Positions 27,825 to 40,298 of a stretch of DNA of 64,000 nucleotides are shown here, in pieces; position 1 is the stretch's first letter, and every line of letters begins with the position of its first letter. A model generated the notes under the pieces. It was not told where the DNA came from, searched no databases, and worked only from the letters and a program-made list of their open reading frames with translations. Source of the stretch: Halomonas sp. (GTDB taxonomy: Bacteria; Pseudomonadota; Gammaproteobacteria; Pseudomonadales; Halomonadaceae); NCBI GenBank assembly GCA_018401555.1, contig JAGYKP010000081.1:186001-250000 (forward strand). Reading direction: 5' to 3'. The position numbers and the translations under genes were made by a program.

Positions 27825-28981
27825 ATGAGCGATACGCGCCAGCAGGATTGGGACCCGCGCGCCGAGAATGTGCTGAACGACCAGATCAGCGCCTATGACG
27901 AGATGCGCCACCGTTGCCCGGTGGCCTTCAGCGACTATCTGCAGTGGTCACTGTTCCGCCATGCGGACGTGATGCGCGTGCTCGAGGACCACGAGACCTT
28001 CAGCAACGCGGCGAGCCGCCACCTGTCGGTGCCCAACGCCATGGATCCGCCCGAACATACCCGCTTCCGGCGGATCATCGAGCCCTATTTCGGCCCCGAG
28101 GCCATGGCCGAGTTCGCCCCCCGGTGCCGCGCCATCGCCGAAGGGGTCGTGGCTCGGCTGCCCGCTGACGGTGAGGTGGAGGCGATGGCCGAGATGGGCC
28201 AGGATTTCGCCCTGGAGATCCAGTGCGCCTTCATGGGCTGGCCCACCGCACTCACGAGCCACTGCGTGCCTGGGTGAAGCGTCAGCAGGCCGCCACTCTG
28301 GCCCAGGACCGAGAGGCGCTGGGCGAGCTGGCGCTGGAATTCGATGGCGTGATTCGCGAGCAACTGGCCAGCCGCCGAGCGGCCGGCGATGATGCTCCCG
28401 ATGACGTCACCACTCGCATCATGAACGAGACCGTTGAGGGGCGCGCACTCTCCGACGAAGAGATCGTCAGCATCCTGCGCAACTGGACAGTGGGTGAGCT
28501 CGGCACCATCTCGGCGAGCATCGGTATCCTGATGCGTTACCTGGCGGCCGATCCGGAGCTCCAGGGACGGCTGCGCGCCGAGCGTCAGCTGCTGCCGGCG
28601 GCCATCGACGAGGTCCTGCGCCTCGATGCCCCGCTGATGTCCAACCGGCGCATCGCTACCTGCCCGGTGGAGATCGGTGGCCGTCGACTCGAGGCCGGCG
28701 AGCGTCTGACGATCCTGTGGGGCTCGGTCAACCGCGACGAGGCGGTGTTCGGCGACCCCGATGAGGTGCGCCTGGATCGCGACCCGCAGGACAACCTGCT
28801 GTATGGCGCCGGTGTCCACGTCTGTCCCGGGGCGCCGCTGGCGCGCATGGAGCTCAAGGACTTCATGGACGCGCTGCTCGACGCCACCGTCGACATCACC
28901 CTGCTGCCGGGCCGCCCCGCGGTTCGCGCCCTCTACCCCGCCGGCGGCTACTCCGAGGTGCCGCTGCACGTGCGGCGCTAG
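27825..28981 (+). CDS. Cytochrome P450 (one frameshift)
   Basis: About 385 residues across one break near 28245. The K-helix ExxR appears in AAIDEVLRLDAP, and the haem loop reads LLYGAGVHVCPGAPLARMEL with the ligand Cys; Tyr replaces the usual first Phe. The I-helix segment NWTVGELGTISASIGILM lacks the standard acid-alcohol (Glu/Asp-Thr) pair used for O2 activation in most P450s. No ferredoxin or reductase is adjacent. The substrate is unknown. Its place between an NO dioxygenase and the nitrite reductase genes invites comparison with P450 NO reductases, but this is only inference. Confidence 0.88.
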
Positions 28982-29003
28982 TCGCAGGTCAGGCCATGAT
29001 GAC

Positions 29004-29031
29004 AGGAAGGCGCCCCGCGGGGCGCCTTCCT
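29004..29031. terminator. Bidirectional terminator between P450 and nirF
   Basis: A perfect 28-bp palindrome (arms AGGAAGGCGCCCCG and its complement) lies between the convergent P450 and nirF genes. The plus strand continues TTGCTT; it should stop transcription from both sides. Confidence 0.75.
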
Positions 29032-29050
29032 TGCTTCGGTGGCCGGGTCC

Positions 29051-30258
29051 TCAGAGCCCGATACGGTGCGCCCGGTCGGTAAAGAAGATGCCGCTGGGCG
29101 ACTCGCTGTCGAGACGCGTGATCTCTTCCAGGGTGCGGGTGTCGTAGACCACCACCCGGTCACTGTCCCGGGCCGAGACCCAGGCCTGCTCCCCCTTGGG
29201 GGTGAACTCCATGTGCAGAACCGCCTCGCCGGGCGTGAGGGTGGCGACGACCTCGCGGGACTCGGTATCGATCACCTGCACCACGTCGTTGTCGGGGTGA
29301 GCGAAGTTGACCCAGATCTGGCGCTCGTCGGGGCGGCGCATCACGAAGATCGGCTGGCCATGGACCGGGATACGGTCGACCAGTGACCAGTCGTCGCTGT
29401 CTGCGACCAGCACCTCGTGGCGGCCCACCGCCGGCAGCCAGGCCTCGTCGCCGGCCAGGGTCCAGCCCTCCAGGTGGGGCATCTTGTAGACCGGCAGGCG
29501 CTCCTCGCCGCGGCCATAGTCGGGCAGGATGCGCTGCACGCCCTGTTCAGGGTGCCACAGGTCGAGCATCGCCAGGCCATCCTCGCCGAACAGCCCGGCG
29601 ATGTAGTAGCGCCCGTTGGGGCCGATCAGGGCATCGTAGGGCTCCTTGCCGATAGCGGAGAAGCGCGTGACCTCGGGGGTGTCGCCATGCATGTCGATCA
29701 GGTGGATCTCGCCGGCCTCGAACAGGCTGTAGACGAAGCGGTTGCCGGGGGCATCCACCAGGCCCACCACCTTGGAACGCTGCTCCTCGCCATTCTCGTC
29801 GATCCAGGTTGCCGGGATATCGGCGACTTCCTCCAGGGTCTCGCTGTCGAAGATCTTCACGCCGCCCGGCTCGTAGTTGGCCACCGCCACCCGGGAGCCA
29901 TCCTGGGAGATAGCGCCGCCGATGCTGTTGCCGGACTGGATCACCCGGTGGGTGATCTCGCCGGTAAGCAGGTCGACTCGACTGAGGCCGCCGTCGCGGC
30001 CGAACACGAAGGCGTAGCGGGCGTCGCGGGAGAACTTCACCGAGGCGTGGGAGAGATCCCCGAGGCCCTCGACCCGGTCGAGGATGCGGCGTTCGCTGGT
30101 ATCCACCACCGCCAGGCTGCCGGTGGCGCGCTCCACCACCACGCCGAGGTCACCGGTGCCACGCAGCTCGGCGGTCGGGGTCGCCTGGCAGCCGGCCAGC
30201 AGGGCGAGCAGCGAGACGGCGGCGAGGGGCTTGCGAAGTGCTGGGGCATCGTGGGCAT
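29051..30258 (-). CDS. nirF: Haem d1 biosynthesis protein NirF (frameshift near N-terminus)
   Basis: A periplasmic eight-bladed propeller protein needed for haem d1 maturation of NirS. The main frame (from 30142 down) has NirF features: SHASVKFSRDARYAFVFGRD, GGAISQDGSRVAVANYEPGG, the segment KMPHLEGWTLAGDEAWLPAV, and the end SESPSGIFFTDRAHRIGL. Upstream in that frame is a lipobox-like leader (AAVSLLALLAGCQ), so it is probably a lipoprotein. No ATG precedes it without a frame change near 30235; a start around 30258 is inferred. It follows nirC by seven bases. Confidence 0.88.
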
Positions 30259-30265
30259 GAAGAGG

Positions 30266-30607
30266 TCACTCATCCAGGGGGTTGTCGTTCTGCAGGTGAT
30301 CGGCGAGCCACAGGGCCTCCTGCTCGGTGAGCAGGCCTTCCCAGCCGGGCATGGCGGTGCCCTCGACGCCGTGGAGGATCAGCGCGGCCAGGCCGCCTTG
30401 GCTGTAGGCGTTCATGCGTGACCTGGGCAGTTCAGGCCCCAGGCCGCCGCGCAAGGTCATGCCGTGGCAGGAGCCGCAGTCCTGATAGAGCAGCGTCTCG
30501 AGCTCGGCCTCGCGCTCGGCGGAGAGTGGCGCCTCGGCCTGCGCGGCGAGCGGCAGCGCGCAGGCCATGGCCAGCAGCGAGAGGCGTAGGTTAAGGGGCG
30601 GCAACAT
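30266..30607 (-). CDS. nirC: Cytochrome c55X, NirC
   Basis: A 113-residue periplasmic c-type cytochrome with a signal peptide (NLRLSLLAMACALPLAAQA), one haem site CGSCHGM and a distal Met in GTAMPGWEGLL. NirC delivers electrons to NirS or takes part in haem d1 maturation. The ATG at 30607 gives a clean signal peptide. It leads a nirC-nirF operon, divergent from nirS, with an ANR/DNR box 57 bp upstream. Confidence 0.87.
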   Translation of the reverse strand: MLPPLNLRLSLLAMACALPLAAQAEAPLSAEREAELETLLYQDCGSCHGMTLRGGLGPELPRSRMNAYSQGGLAALILHGVEGTAMPGWEGLLTEQEALWLADHLQNDNPLDE

Positions 30608-30663
30608 GGCGACTCCTGAGGTAAGGGCTGGGGAGAGTGTCCCTGCCCGGGCGTCGGCGCGCA

Positions 30664-30677
30664 TTGATTGGCGTCAA
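30664..30677 (-). promoter_or_regulatory. ANR/DNR box for nirC-nirF
   Basis: TTGAT-TGGC-GTCAA matches the FNR-family consensus at nine of ten positions. It lies 57 bp upstream of nirC and about 78 bp from the divergent nirS box, so each direction has its own site. Confidence 0.75.
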
Positions 30678-30754
30678 CGAAAGTCTCCTATGCCTGTGCT
30701 TATCAGCAAAGCCCGGAGCGCTCAATTTCCCTTTGTGGGTAGCCGTTGCGTGCT

Positions 30755-30768
30755 TTGATACAGGTCAA
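30755..30768 (+). promoter_or_regulatory. ANR/DNR box for nirS
   Basis: TTGAT-ACAG-GTCAA, nine of ten consensus positions. With activation at -41.5 the transcript would start near 30803, leaving a leader of about 150 bases before the nirS ATG; GCATTA (30795-30800) is a possible -10. Confidence 0.8.
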
Positions 30769-30801
30769 TGTCTCCCCGGATAGAGGGCCTGAGAGCATTA
30801 A

Positions 30802-33244
<2,443 letters not shown>

Positions 33245-33248
<4 letters not shown>

Positions 33249-33789
33249 AGACCACCGACAACCTGGAGTTCGCTGCCACCGGCGCCGCCCGCCATGCGCC
33301 CTCGGCCGAGGCCGAGCGCCGCCTGCGCGGCCTGCTCGAGCAGGGGCTGCCGCTTGTCCCGCGCCCCTGGCGCACCCTGGCCGAACAGGCCGGCATGGCC
33401 GAGGACCAGGTGATGGCCTGCGTACGCCGCTGGCAGGCCGACGGCATGATCAAGCGCCTGGGGCTGGTGGTGAAGCACCGTCGCCTGGGCATCCAGGCCA
33501 ACGCCATGGTGGTCTGGAACGTGCCCGACGAGCGGGTCGCCGAAGTGGGCCGACGCCTGGCCCACGAGACCGCCGTGACACTCTGCTACCGTCGCCCCCG
33601 GCGGCTGCCCGACTGGCCCTACAACCTGTTCTGCATGATCCACGGCGCCCGCCGCGAGCCGGGTCGCTGGCGGAGCCTGCCGCCATCGTCGAGCGCCTGG
33701 GCCTGGGTGACCTGGAGCACCGCGTGCTGTTCAGCACCCATGCCTATCGCCAGTGCGGTGGCCGCTACGTGCGCGAGGGGGCGGCATGA
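33245..33789 (+). CDS. nirL: Sirohaem decarboxylase subunit NirL (Lrp/AsnC-like; frameshift)
   Basis: About 181 residues. The start [20 protein letters not shown] precedes a winged helix ([40 protein letters not shown]) and the fold with [18 protein letters not shown] and [21 protein letters not shown] break near 33668 leads to the tail [20 protein letters not shown]. Overlapping ATGA junctions on both sides show translational coupling with nirD and nirG. Assignment as NirL rather than NirH rests on position. Confidence 0.78.
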
Positions 33790-34245
33790 CCCTCGATGAC
33801 CTGGACGGCGTCGATCGTCGCCTGATCAACCGCCTGCAGGATGGCCTGCCGCTGGTGGCACGCCCCTTCGCGGCGGTGGCCGAGGAGCTGGACATCGCCG
33901 AGGGCGACCTGCTCTACCGCCTGGAGCGCCTGCGCGAGGGCGGGGTGCTCAGCCGTTTCGGCCCCATGTATCACGCCGAGCGCCTGGGCGGCGGCCTGAC
34001 CCTGGCCGCGCTTGCGGTGCCCGAGTCCGACTATGATGAGATCGTCGCGACGGTCAACGCCTTCCCCGAGGTGGCCCACAACTATCGTCGCGAGCACGCG
34101 CTCAACATGTGGTTCGTGCTGGCCACCGAGACGCCGCAGGGCATCGCCGAGACCATCGCCGGGATCGAGGCGGCCACCGCGCCTGCCGGTCTACAACATG
34201 CCCAAGGAGGAGGAGTTCCATGTCCGTCTCCACCTGCCCGTCTAG
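33786..34245 (+). CDS. nirG: Sirohaem decarboxylase subunit NirG (Lrp/AsnC-like; frameshift)
   Basis: About 152 residues, resembling NirD more than its other neighbours: [40 protein letters not shown] and [21 protein letters not shown] single-base insertion near 34178 separates the body from the tail [20 protein letters not shown]. The tail carries the ribosome site of the next gene, so the two are closely linked. Confidence 0.78.
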
Positions 34246-34821
34246 GCCGGCGCCGCGCCGCGAAGCCGTCGAAGGCTGCACTCCCGCCGCCGGATGCCGG
34301 GGGACTCCGATGCCGCCGATCGCGCCATCGTGCTGGCCACCCAGGCCGGCCTGCCGCTGGTCCCCGACCCCTGGGGCGCGGTGGGCCGAGAGGTGGGCAT
34401 GAGCGGTGCCGAGGTGCTCGAGCGCATGCGGGCCATGCAGGAAAGCGGGGTGATCCGCCGGGTCGCCGCGGTGCCCAACCACTATCGGCTCGGCTACGTG
34501 GCCAACGGCATGACGGTGTGGGACGTCGACGACGCCCAGATCGAGCGGCTGGGCCGCGAGGTGGCCGCCATCGAGGGCGTCAGCCACTGCTATCGTCGCC
34601 CGCGCCACCTGCCGCACTGGCCCTACAACCTGTTCGCCATGCTGCATGGCCGCAGCCGGGAGGAGGTCGAGCGCCAGGCCGCGGTACTGCGCGAGCGCCT
34701 GGGCGAGGCGTGTCGCGATCACCGCATCCTCTACAGCACGCGTATCCTCAAGAAGACGGGTCTGCGCCTGGCCGGCAGCCGGCCGAGCGATGCGTCCACG
34801 GACACCCAACGTCGGGGCTGA
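34220..34821 (+). CDS. nirH: Sirohaem decarboxylase subunit NirH (Lrp/AsnC-like; frameshift)
   Basis: The ATG at 34220 follows a strong AAGGAGGAGG site inside the end of nirG. The frame changes near 34290, and the main body then reads DRAIVLATQAGLPLVPDPWG, VLERMRAMQESGVIRRVAAV, NHYRLGYVANGMTVWDVDD and CYRRPRHLPHWPYNLFAMLH. A shorter start at 34294 would avoid the break but lacks a ribosome site. It completes the four-subunit nirDLGH set. Confidence 0.78.
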
Positions 34822-34872
34822 GTCGCGCCCGCCGCGGCGACTCAGCACAGCAAATCCCAGCAGGAGAACGCC

Positions 34873-36076
34873 ATGTTCCGCGTCACCCGCTATATCAAGA
34901 GCCTGATGGAACCGGGCCCCATCCCGCCGGCGCGCAAGCCGCCCGGCCCGGTGGTGATCTGGAACCTGATCCGTCGCTGCAACCTGACCTGCAAGCACTG
35001 CTACACCACCTCGGCGGATATCGACTTCGCCGGCGAGCTCTCCAACGCCGAGGCCCATGCGGTTCTCGACGACCTCGCCGCCTTCCGGGTGCCGGCGCTT
35101 GATCCTCTCCGGCGGCGAGCCGCTGATGCGGCCCGACATCTTCGAGCTGTCGCGTCGCTCCCGGGAGCTGGGGATCTATACCGGACTCTCCACCAACGGC
35201 ACCCTGATCACCGAGGAGAATATCGACGAGATCGCCGACGTGGGCTACGACTACGTGGGCATCAGCATCGATGGCCTCGAGGAGACCCACGACGTCATCC
35301 GCCAGAGGAAGGGTGCCTTCCGCGAGTCCATGCATGCGGTGAAGCTGTGCAAAGAGCGCGGCATCAAGGTCGGCCTGCGCTTTACCCTGACCCGCGAGAA
35401 CTACGAGCAGCTCGGCGATATCCTGGCCCTGCTCGACGAGCACGACGTCGACAAGTTCTACCTCTCGCACCTCAACTACGGCGGTCGAGGCCGGCGCCAC
35501 AGCAAGCAGGACGCCTGGTATCGCATGACCCGCGACGCCATGACCCGGCTGTTCGACCACTGTCGCGAGGAGCTCGAGCGCGGCGTGGAGCGCGAGTACG
35601 TCACCGGCAACAACGACGCCGATGGGCCCTTCCTGCTGATGTGGGCCCGGGAGCACTTCCCCGAGCAGGCCGAGGCCCTGGAGCAGCGGCTGCTCAACTG
35701 GGGCGGCAACGCCTCCGGCGAGCATATCGCCAATATCGACAATCTGGGCCACGTGCACCCGGATACCTTCTGGTGGGACCACGACCTGGGGAGTGTCCGC
35801 GAACGCCCCTTCTCGACGATCTGGCGTGATACGCAGGACCCGCTGATGGTCGGCTTCCGCCAGCGGCCGCGGCCGCTCAAGGGGCGCTGCGCCGAGTGCC
35901 GTTACCTGTCGATCTGCAACGGCAATACCCGGGTGCGTGCCTGGAAGGTCAGTGGGGATCCCTGGGAAGAGGATCCCGGCTGCTACCTGACCAACGCCGA
36001 GATCGGCGTCGCCGAGGGTGGCGAGCGCCGGGTGGCGGCACCCTACGAGGCCATCCAGGCCGTCGAGATCAGCTGA
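34873..36076 (+). CDS. nirJ: Haem d1 biosynthesis radical-SAM protein NirJ (one frameshift)
   Basis: Replaces propionate side chains by keto groups during haem d1 synthesis. About 400 residues. The radical-SAM cluster motif is [18 protein letters not shown]; the next motif [20 protein letters not shown] is reached after an extra base near 35095. The C-terminal cysteine-rich region ([20 protein letters not shown], then [12 protein letters not shown]) binds a second cluster. [11 protein letters not shown] at 34873 follows AGGAG. Its order between nirH and nirE is that of other denitrifiers. Confidence 0.93.
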
Positions 36077-36096
36077 GGCTAGCGAGGAGTACCGCC

Positions 36097-36933
36097 ATGC
36101 CGTCACACCGTGTTTCCTATGACCTGGCCGAGGCGCCGCTGGCGTCCGGCGAAGTGGCCATCATCGGCGCCGGCCCCGGCGATCCCGGCCTGCTGACCCT
36201 GCGGGCCCTGTCGCTGATAGAGCAGGCCGACTGCCTGGTCTATGACCGACTGGTCTCCCGTGAGGTGCTGGCCCTGGCCAGCCCCAGGGCGCGGCGCTTC
36301 TACGTGGGCAAGGCGTCACGCTGCCATGCCCTGACCCAGGACGAGACCAACGCCCTGCTGGTGCGCCTGGCCCGGGAGGGGCGCCGCGTGGTACGCCTCA
36401 AGGGGGGCGACCCCTACATCTTCGGTCGCGGCGGCGAGGAAGCCGAGGTGCTGATCGAGCACGGCGTGGGCTTTCGCGTGGTGCCGGGCATCACCTCCGC
36501 CCAGGGCTGTGCCGCCTACGGCGGCTTCCCGCTGACCCATCGCGACTATGCCCAGAGCGTCACCTTCGTCACCGGCCACTGCAAGGGGGATGGCGACCTG
36601 GCCCTGAACTGGGCCTCGCTGGCCGCTCCGCACCAGACCACCGTGTTCTACATGGGCCTGGCCAATGCCGAGCTGATCCGCCGCGAGCTGCAGCGCCACG
36701 GCCTGCCGGCCGAGCACCCGGTGGCTCTGGTGGAGCGTGGCACCACCCCCGAGCAGCGCCAGGTCATCACCTGCCTGGGCGAGCTGGTCGAGACCATCGC
36801 CAGGGAAGGGCTGCGTCCACCTACCCTGATCGTGGTGGGGGAGGTGGTGCGCCTGGCCGATACCCTGGCCCAGCCCGCGCCGGAGGAGGCCTCCTTCATC
36901 GAGGGTGCCGCCCTGGAGCGGATTGCCCTGTGA
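36097..36933 (+). CDS. nirE: Uroporphyrinogen-III C-methyltransferase NirE
   Basis: Makes precorrin-2 with two SAM, the first committed step toward haem d1. 278 residues with all SUMT signatures: VAIIGAGPGDPGLLTLRALS, VYDRLVSREVLAL, RLKGGDPYIFGRGGEEAEVL, VVPGITSAQGCAAYGGFPLTHRD and the C-terminal VALVERGTTPEQRQV. Location inside the nir operon marks it as NirE rather than CobA or CysG. Intact reading frame. Confidence 0.95.
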   Translation: MPSHRVSYDLAEAPLASGEVAIIGAGPGDPGLLTLRALSLIEQADCLVYDRLVSREVLALASPRARRFYVGKASRCHALTQDETNALLVRLAREGRRVVRLKGGDPYIFGRGGEEAEVLIEHGVGFRVVPGITSAQGCAAYGGFPLTHRDYAQSVTFVTGHCKGDGDLALNWASLAAPHQTTVFYMGLANAELIRRELQRHGLPAEHPVALVERGTTPEQRQVITCLGELVETIAREGLRPPTLIVVGEVVRLADTLAQPAPEEASFIEGAALERIAL

Positions 36934-36953
36934 CAGCTCATGGAAGACCCGTC

Positions 36954-38516
36954 ATGACATCGCGACTCCTGCCGCTGCTGGCTGCCGCCATGCTGCTGCT
37001 GCCCGCGGCCGCCTCGGCCGAGGGCGATCCGGATACCGAGGCGCTCTACCAGACCCACTGCGCCTCCTGCCACGGTGCCGACCGCCTGGGTGGCATCGGC
37101 CCGGCGCTGCTGCCGGGCAACCTGTCGCGCCTCAAGCCGGCGGCCGCCGAGGCGGTGATCCGTGACGGCCGTGCGGCCAGCCAGATGCCGGGATTCGCCG
37201 ACCAGCTGGAGGAGGATCAGGTCACCTCGCTGGCCGAGTGGATCTACCGCGAGCCCGAAGTGGAGCCCAGCTGGGGGCGCGACGAGATCCTGGCCAGCCA
37301 GCTGGTGCATCATCCCGATGGCAGCCTGCCCGACGAACCGCGCTTCGACGCCGACCCGCTCAACCTGTTCATCGTGGTGGAGACCGGTGACCACCACGCC
37401 ACCCTGCTCGACGGCGATACCTTCGAGCCGATCCACCGCTTCGCCACCCGCTACGCCCTGCACGGCGGGCCCAAGTACACCCCGGATGGGCGCTACGTGT
37501 TCTTCGGCTCCCGGGACGGCTGGGTGACCAAGTACGACATCTACAACATGCAGGTGGTGGCCGAGGTGCGCGCCGGCATCAACATGCGCAATATCGCCGT
37601 CTCCGGGGATGGCCGCTACGTGATGGCCGCCAACTACCTGCCCCACAGCCTGGTGCTGTTCGATGCCCACAACCTCGACCTGATGAAGGTCTATCCGGCG
37701 GTGGGCGGGAACGGCGAGAGCTCGCGGGTCAGCGCCGTCTATGCCGCCCCGCCGCGGGGCAGCTTCATCGCCGCGCTGAAGGATATCGAGGAGGTGTGGG
37801 AGATCCCCTGGCCGCTGCCCACCGAGCCGGTGGTCTCCACCGGCCATATGGCGACGCCGCTGGCGCCGCAGCGCAGCCATGACACGCCCAATTTCCGGGT
37901 GCGGCGGATCCCGGTGCCGGACTACCTCGATGACTTCTTCTTCGACCTCGACTACGAGCACGTCATCGGCGCCTCACGAGGCGGTCAGGGTGGCATGGTG
38001 GTCAACCTGGACAGCGGCGAGAAGGTCGCCGACCTGCCCCTGGAGGGGATGCCCCACCTCGGCTCGGGCATCACCTGGGAACACGAGGGGCGCCGTGTGA
38101 TGGCGACGCCCCACCTCACCCGGGCGGCGATATCGATCATCGACATGACCAGCTGGGAGGTGATCAAGACCCTCGAGACCGACGGCCCCGGCTTCTTCAT
38201 GCGCAGCCACGCCAACTCGCCCTATGTCTGGGCGGACGTCTTCTTCGGCCCCAACCGCGACCGGGTCCACGTCATCGACAAGCAGAGTCTCGAGATCGTC
38301 GAGACGCTGATTCCCGAGCCCGGCAAGACCGCCGCCCACGTGGAGTTCGACCGCTACGGCGAGAAGCTGCTGCTCAGCCTGTGGGAAGAGAATGGCGCGG
38401 TGATCGTCTATGACGCCGAGACCCTCGAGGAGGAGAAGCGCATCCCGATGAGCAAGCCTTCCGGCAAGTACAACGTCTGGAACAAGACGCGCTACGAGGA
38501 GGGCACCAGCCACTGA
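36954..38516 (+). CDS. nirN: Dihydro-haem d1 dehydrogenase NirN
   Basis: A NirS paralogue that performs the last dehydrogenation in haem d1 synthesis. 520 residues: a signal peptide (LLPLLAAAMLLLPAAASA), one c-haem site CASCHGADRLGG, then an eight-bladed d1 propeller with HGGPKYTPDGRYVFFGSRDG, EGMPHLGSGITWEHEGRR and the end KPSGKYNVWNKTRYEEGTSH. The ATG at 36954 is chosen for its clean signal peptide over a GTG overlapping the nirE stop. It is the last gene of the haem d1 run. Confidence 0.92.
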   Translation: MTSRLLPLLAAAMLLLPAAASAEGDPDTEALYQTHCASCHGADRLGGIGPALLPGNLSRLKPAAAEAVIRDGRAASQMPGFADQLEEDQVTSLAEWIYREPEVEPSWGRDEILASQLVHHPDGSLPDEPRFDADPLNLFIVVETGDHHATLLDGDTFEPIHRFATRYALHGGPKYTPDGRYVFFGSRDGWVTKYDIYNMQVVAEVRAGINMRNIAVSGDGRYVMAANYLPHSLVLFDAHNLDLMKVYPAVGGNGESSRVSAVYAAPPRGSFIAALKDIEEVWEIPWPLPTEPVVSTGHMATPLAPQRSHDTPNFRVRRIPVPDYLDDFFFDLDYEHVIGASRGGQGGMVVNLDSGEKVADLPLEGMPHLGSGITWEHEGRRVMATPHLTRAAISIIDMTSWEVIKTLETDGPGFFMRSHANSPYVWADVFFGPNRDRVHVIDKQSLEIVETLIPEPGKTAAHVEFDRYGEKLLLSLWEENGAVIVYDAETLEEEKRIPMSKPSGKYNVWNKTRYEEGTSH

Positions 38517-38535
38517 GGCGTTATAAGAAGTATTC

Positions 38536-38549
38536 TTGATACCTGTCAT
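38536..38549 (+). promoter_or_regulatory. ANR/DNR box for nnrS
   Basis: TTGAT-ACCT-GTCAT. A -10-like CACAAT stands at 38572-38577, exactly where a class II site centred at -41.5 would need it, and nnrS starts at 38613. Confidence 0.75.
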
Positions 38550-38612
38550 GGAAGTCGCGAGCCCGTCGGCGCACAATGGCATCATCCAAGCGTCTCATAC
38601 GGGTATCGCGAC

Positions 38613-39830
38613 ATGACCTCCTCCCGCACCAGCCAGACCGCCTTCGCACCGACCCAGCTAGCGGTGGCGCGCCTGGCCTTCCGTCCCTTCTTCCTGCTCG
38701 CCGCGCTGTTCAGCATCCTCTCCCTGGTGGTGTGGTTCGCCTTCTGGCATGGCGATATCCTGCTGCGCCCGCAGGGTGGGCTGATGTTCTGGCACCAGCA
38801 CGAGATGCTGTTCGGCTTTGCCGTTGCGGTGGTGGCGGGCTTCCTGCTCACCGCGGTGCAGAACTGGACCGGGCTGCCCAGCCTCAAGCGGCGGGCCGCT
38901 GCTGGGGCTGGTCGCCCTGCTGGCTGGCGGCGCGTGTGCTGATGGCCTTTCCCATGGGCTGCCGGGCTGGCTGGTGGCGGCTGGTGGATCTCGCCTTCCT
39001 GCCGGTGGTGGCGGCGGTGATGGCAAGCCTGGTGATCCGCGCGCGGCGCTGGCGCAACCTGGTCTTCCTGCCCGCTCTGGGGCTGCTGACCCTGGCCAAC
39101 CTGCTGATGCACCTGGGCGTGCTCTCCGGCAAGGCGGAGCTGATCCGCCCGGCCGGGCACCTGGCGGTGCTGCTGATCACCCTGCTGATGGCGGTGGTGG
39201 GTGGTCGGGTGATCGCCATGTTCACCGCCAACCGCCTGGGCCTGACGCGCAAGCCGCCGATTCCGGTCCTCGAATACGCGAGCCTGGGCAGCGTGATGGC
39301 GGTGGTGGTCGGCCAGCTGCTCGTCGCCCTGCGGCGTGGCGCTGCCGCTCGAGCTCCGCTGGCGGGCCTGATGGCTGCTGGCGGCGGTGGCCAACGCCGT
39401 GCGCCTGTCGCGCTGGGGCGGGCAGCACAGCTGGCGCGAGCCACTGCTGTGGGGCCTGCACCTGAGCTACGCCTTCATCCCCGTGGGCCTGGTCATGTGG
39501 GCCCTGGCGCTGCTCTCCGGCAGCCGCGCGGATGCCGCGCTGCATGCCCTGACCATCGGCGGCATGGGCACCATGATGCTGTCGATGATGGCGCGGGTAT
39601 CGCTGGGCCACACCGCACGCCCCATCCGTAGCCTGCCCGGCATCGGCGTGGCCCTCGCGCTGATGGTGGCCGCTGCGCTCCTGCGCTCGCCGGTACTGGT
39701 GCTCTTCCCGCAGATCACCCACTGGACCTACAACCTGGGGATCATCTTCTGGTGCCTGGCCTATGGTGTCTTCCTGTTCCACTATACGGGGCCGCTGCTG
39801 TCGCCTCGCGCCGACGGCAAGGATGGCTAG
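38613..39830 (+). CDS. nnrS: NnrS family haem-copper membrane protein (frameshifted)
   Basis: NnrS proteins protect cells from NO-related stress and are common in denitrification loci. About 400 residues across breaks near 38905 and 39350, with about twelve membrane helices. Family segments include LAFRPFFLLAALFSILSLVV, FWHQHEMLFGFAVAVVAGFL, the middle part GGRVIAMFTANRLGLTRKPP, and HALTIGGMGTMMLSMMARVS with the conserved His and Met/Gly pattern. It is transcribed after its own ANR/DNR box, downstream of nirN. Confidence 0.88.
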
Positions 39831-39851
39831 CCACGTACCCGGAGCGACTCG

Positions 39852-40239
39852 ATGGAACACTATTTCCTTATCAAGCACCTGCATATCACCGCCGCCACCC
39901 TGAGCATCCTCTTCTTCATGCTGAGGGCCGTGGTGGTCGGTGCGTGAGGCGCCGGTGCTGCAGGCGCGCTGGGTGAGGATCGCCCCCCATGTCATCGACA
40001 CGCTGCTGCTGACGCTGGGTGTGGTGCTGATGGTGATGCTCTCGCTGTGGCCCCACCAGCATCCCTGGCTGGCCGCCAAGCTGATTGCCCTGCTGGTCTA
40101 CATCGGCCTGGGCACGCTGGCGATCAAGCGCGGGCGAAGCCCGGCAGTGCGTGGCGTAGCCGGCGCGGCGGCGGTGCTGGTGTTCCTGTACATGCTGGGG
40201 GCGGCCATCCGCCACAGCGCGCTCTCCTGGCTGGCGTGA
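39852..40239 (+). CDS. SirB2-family small membrane protein (frameshift)
   Basis: About 129 residues with four membrane helices. The start MEHYFLIKHLHITAATLSIL is typical of SirB2, followed by ARWVRIAPHVIDTLLLTLGV and HPWLAAKLIALLVYIGLGTL. A break near 39940 separates the first helix from the rest. Biochemical function is unknown. Often found near nnrS in halophilic and marine denitrifiers (general impression, not checked); here 21 bp separate it from nnrS. Confidence 0.78.
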
Positions 40240-40298
40240 CGCGGCCCCGGTCGAGTGGCCTATACTGACGCCACATTCATCCGCAGAAGGAACTTGGC

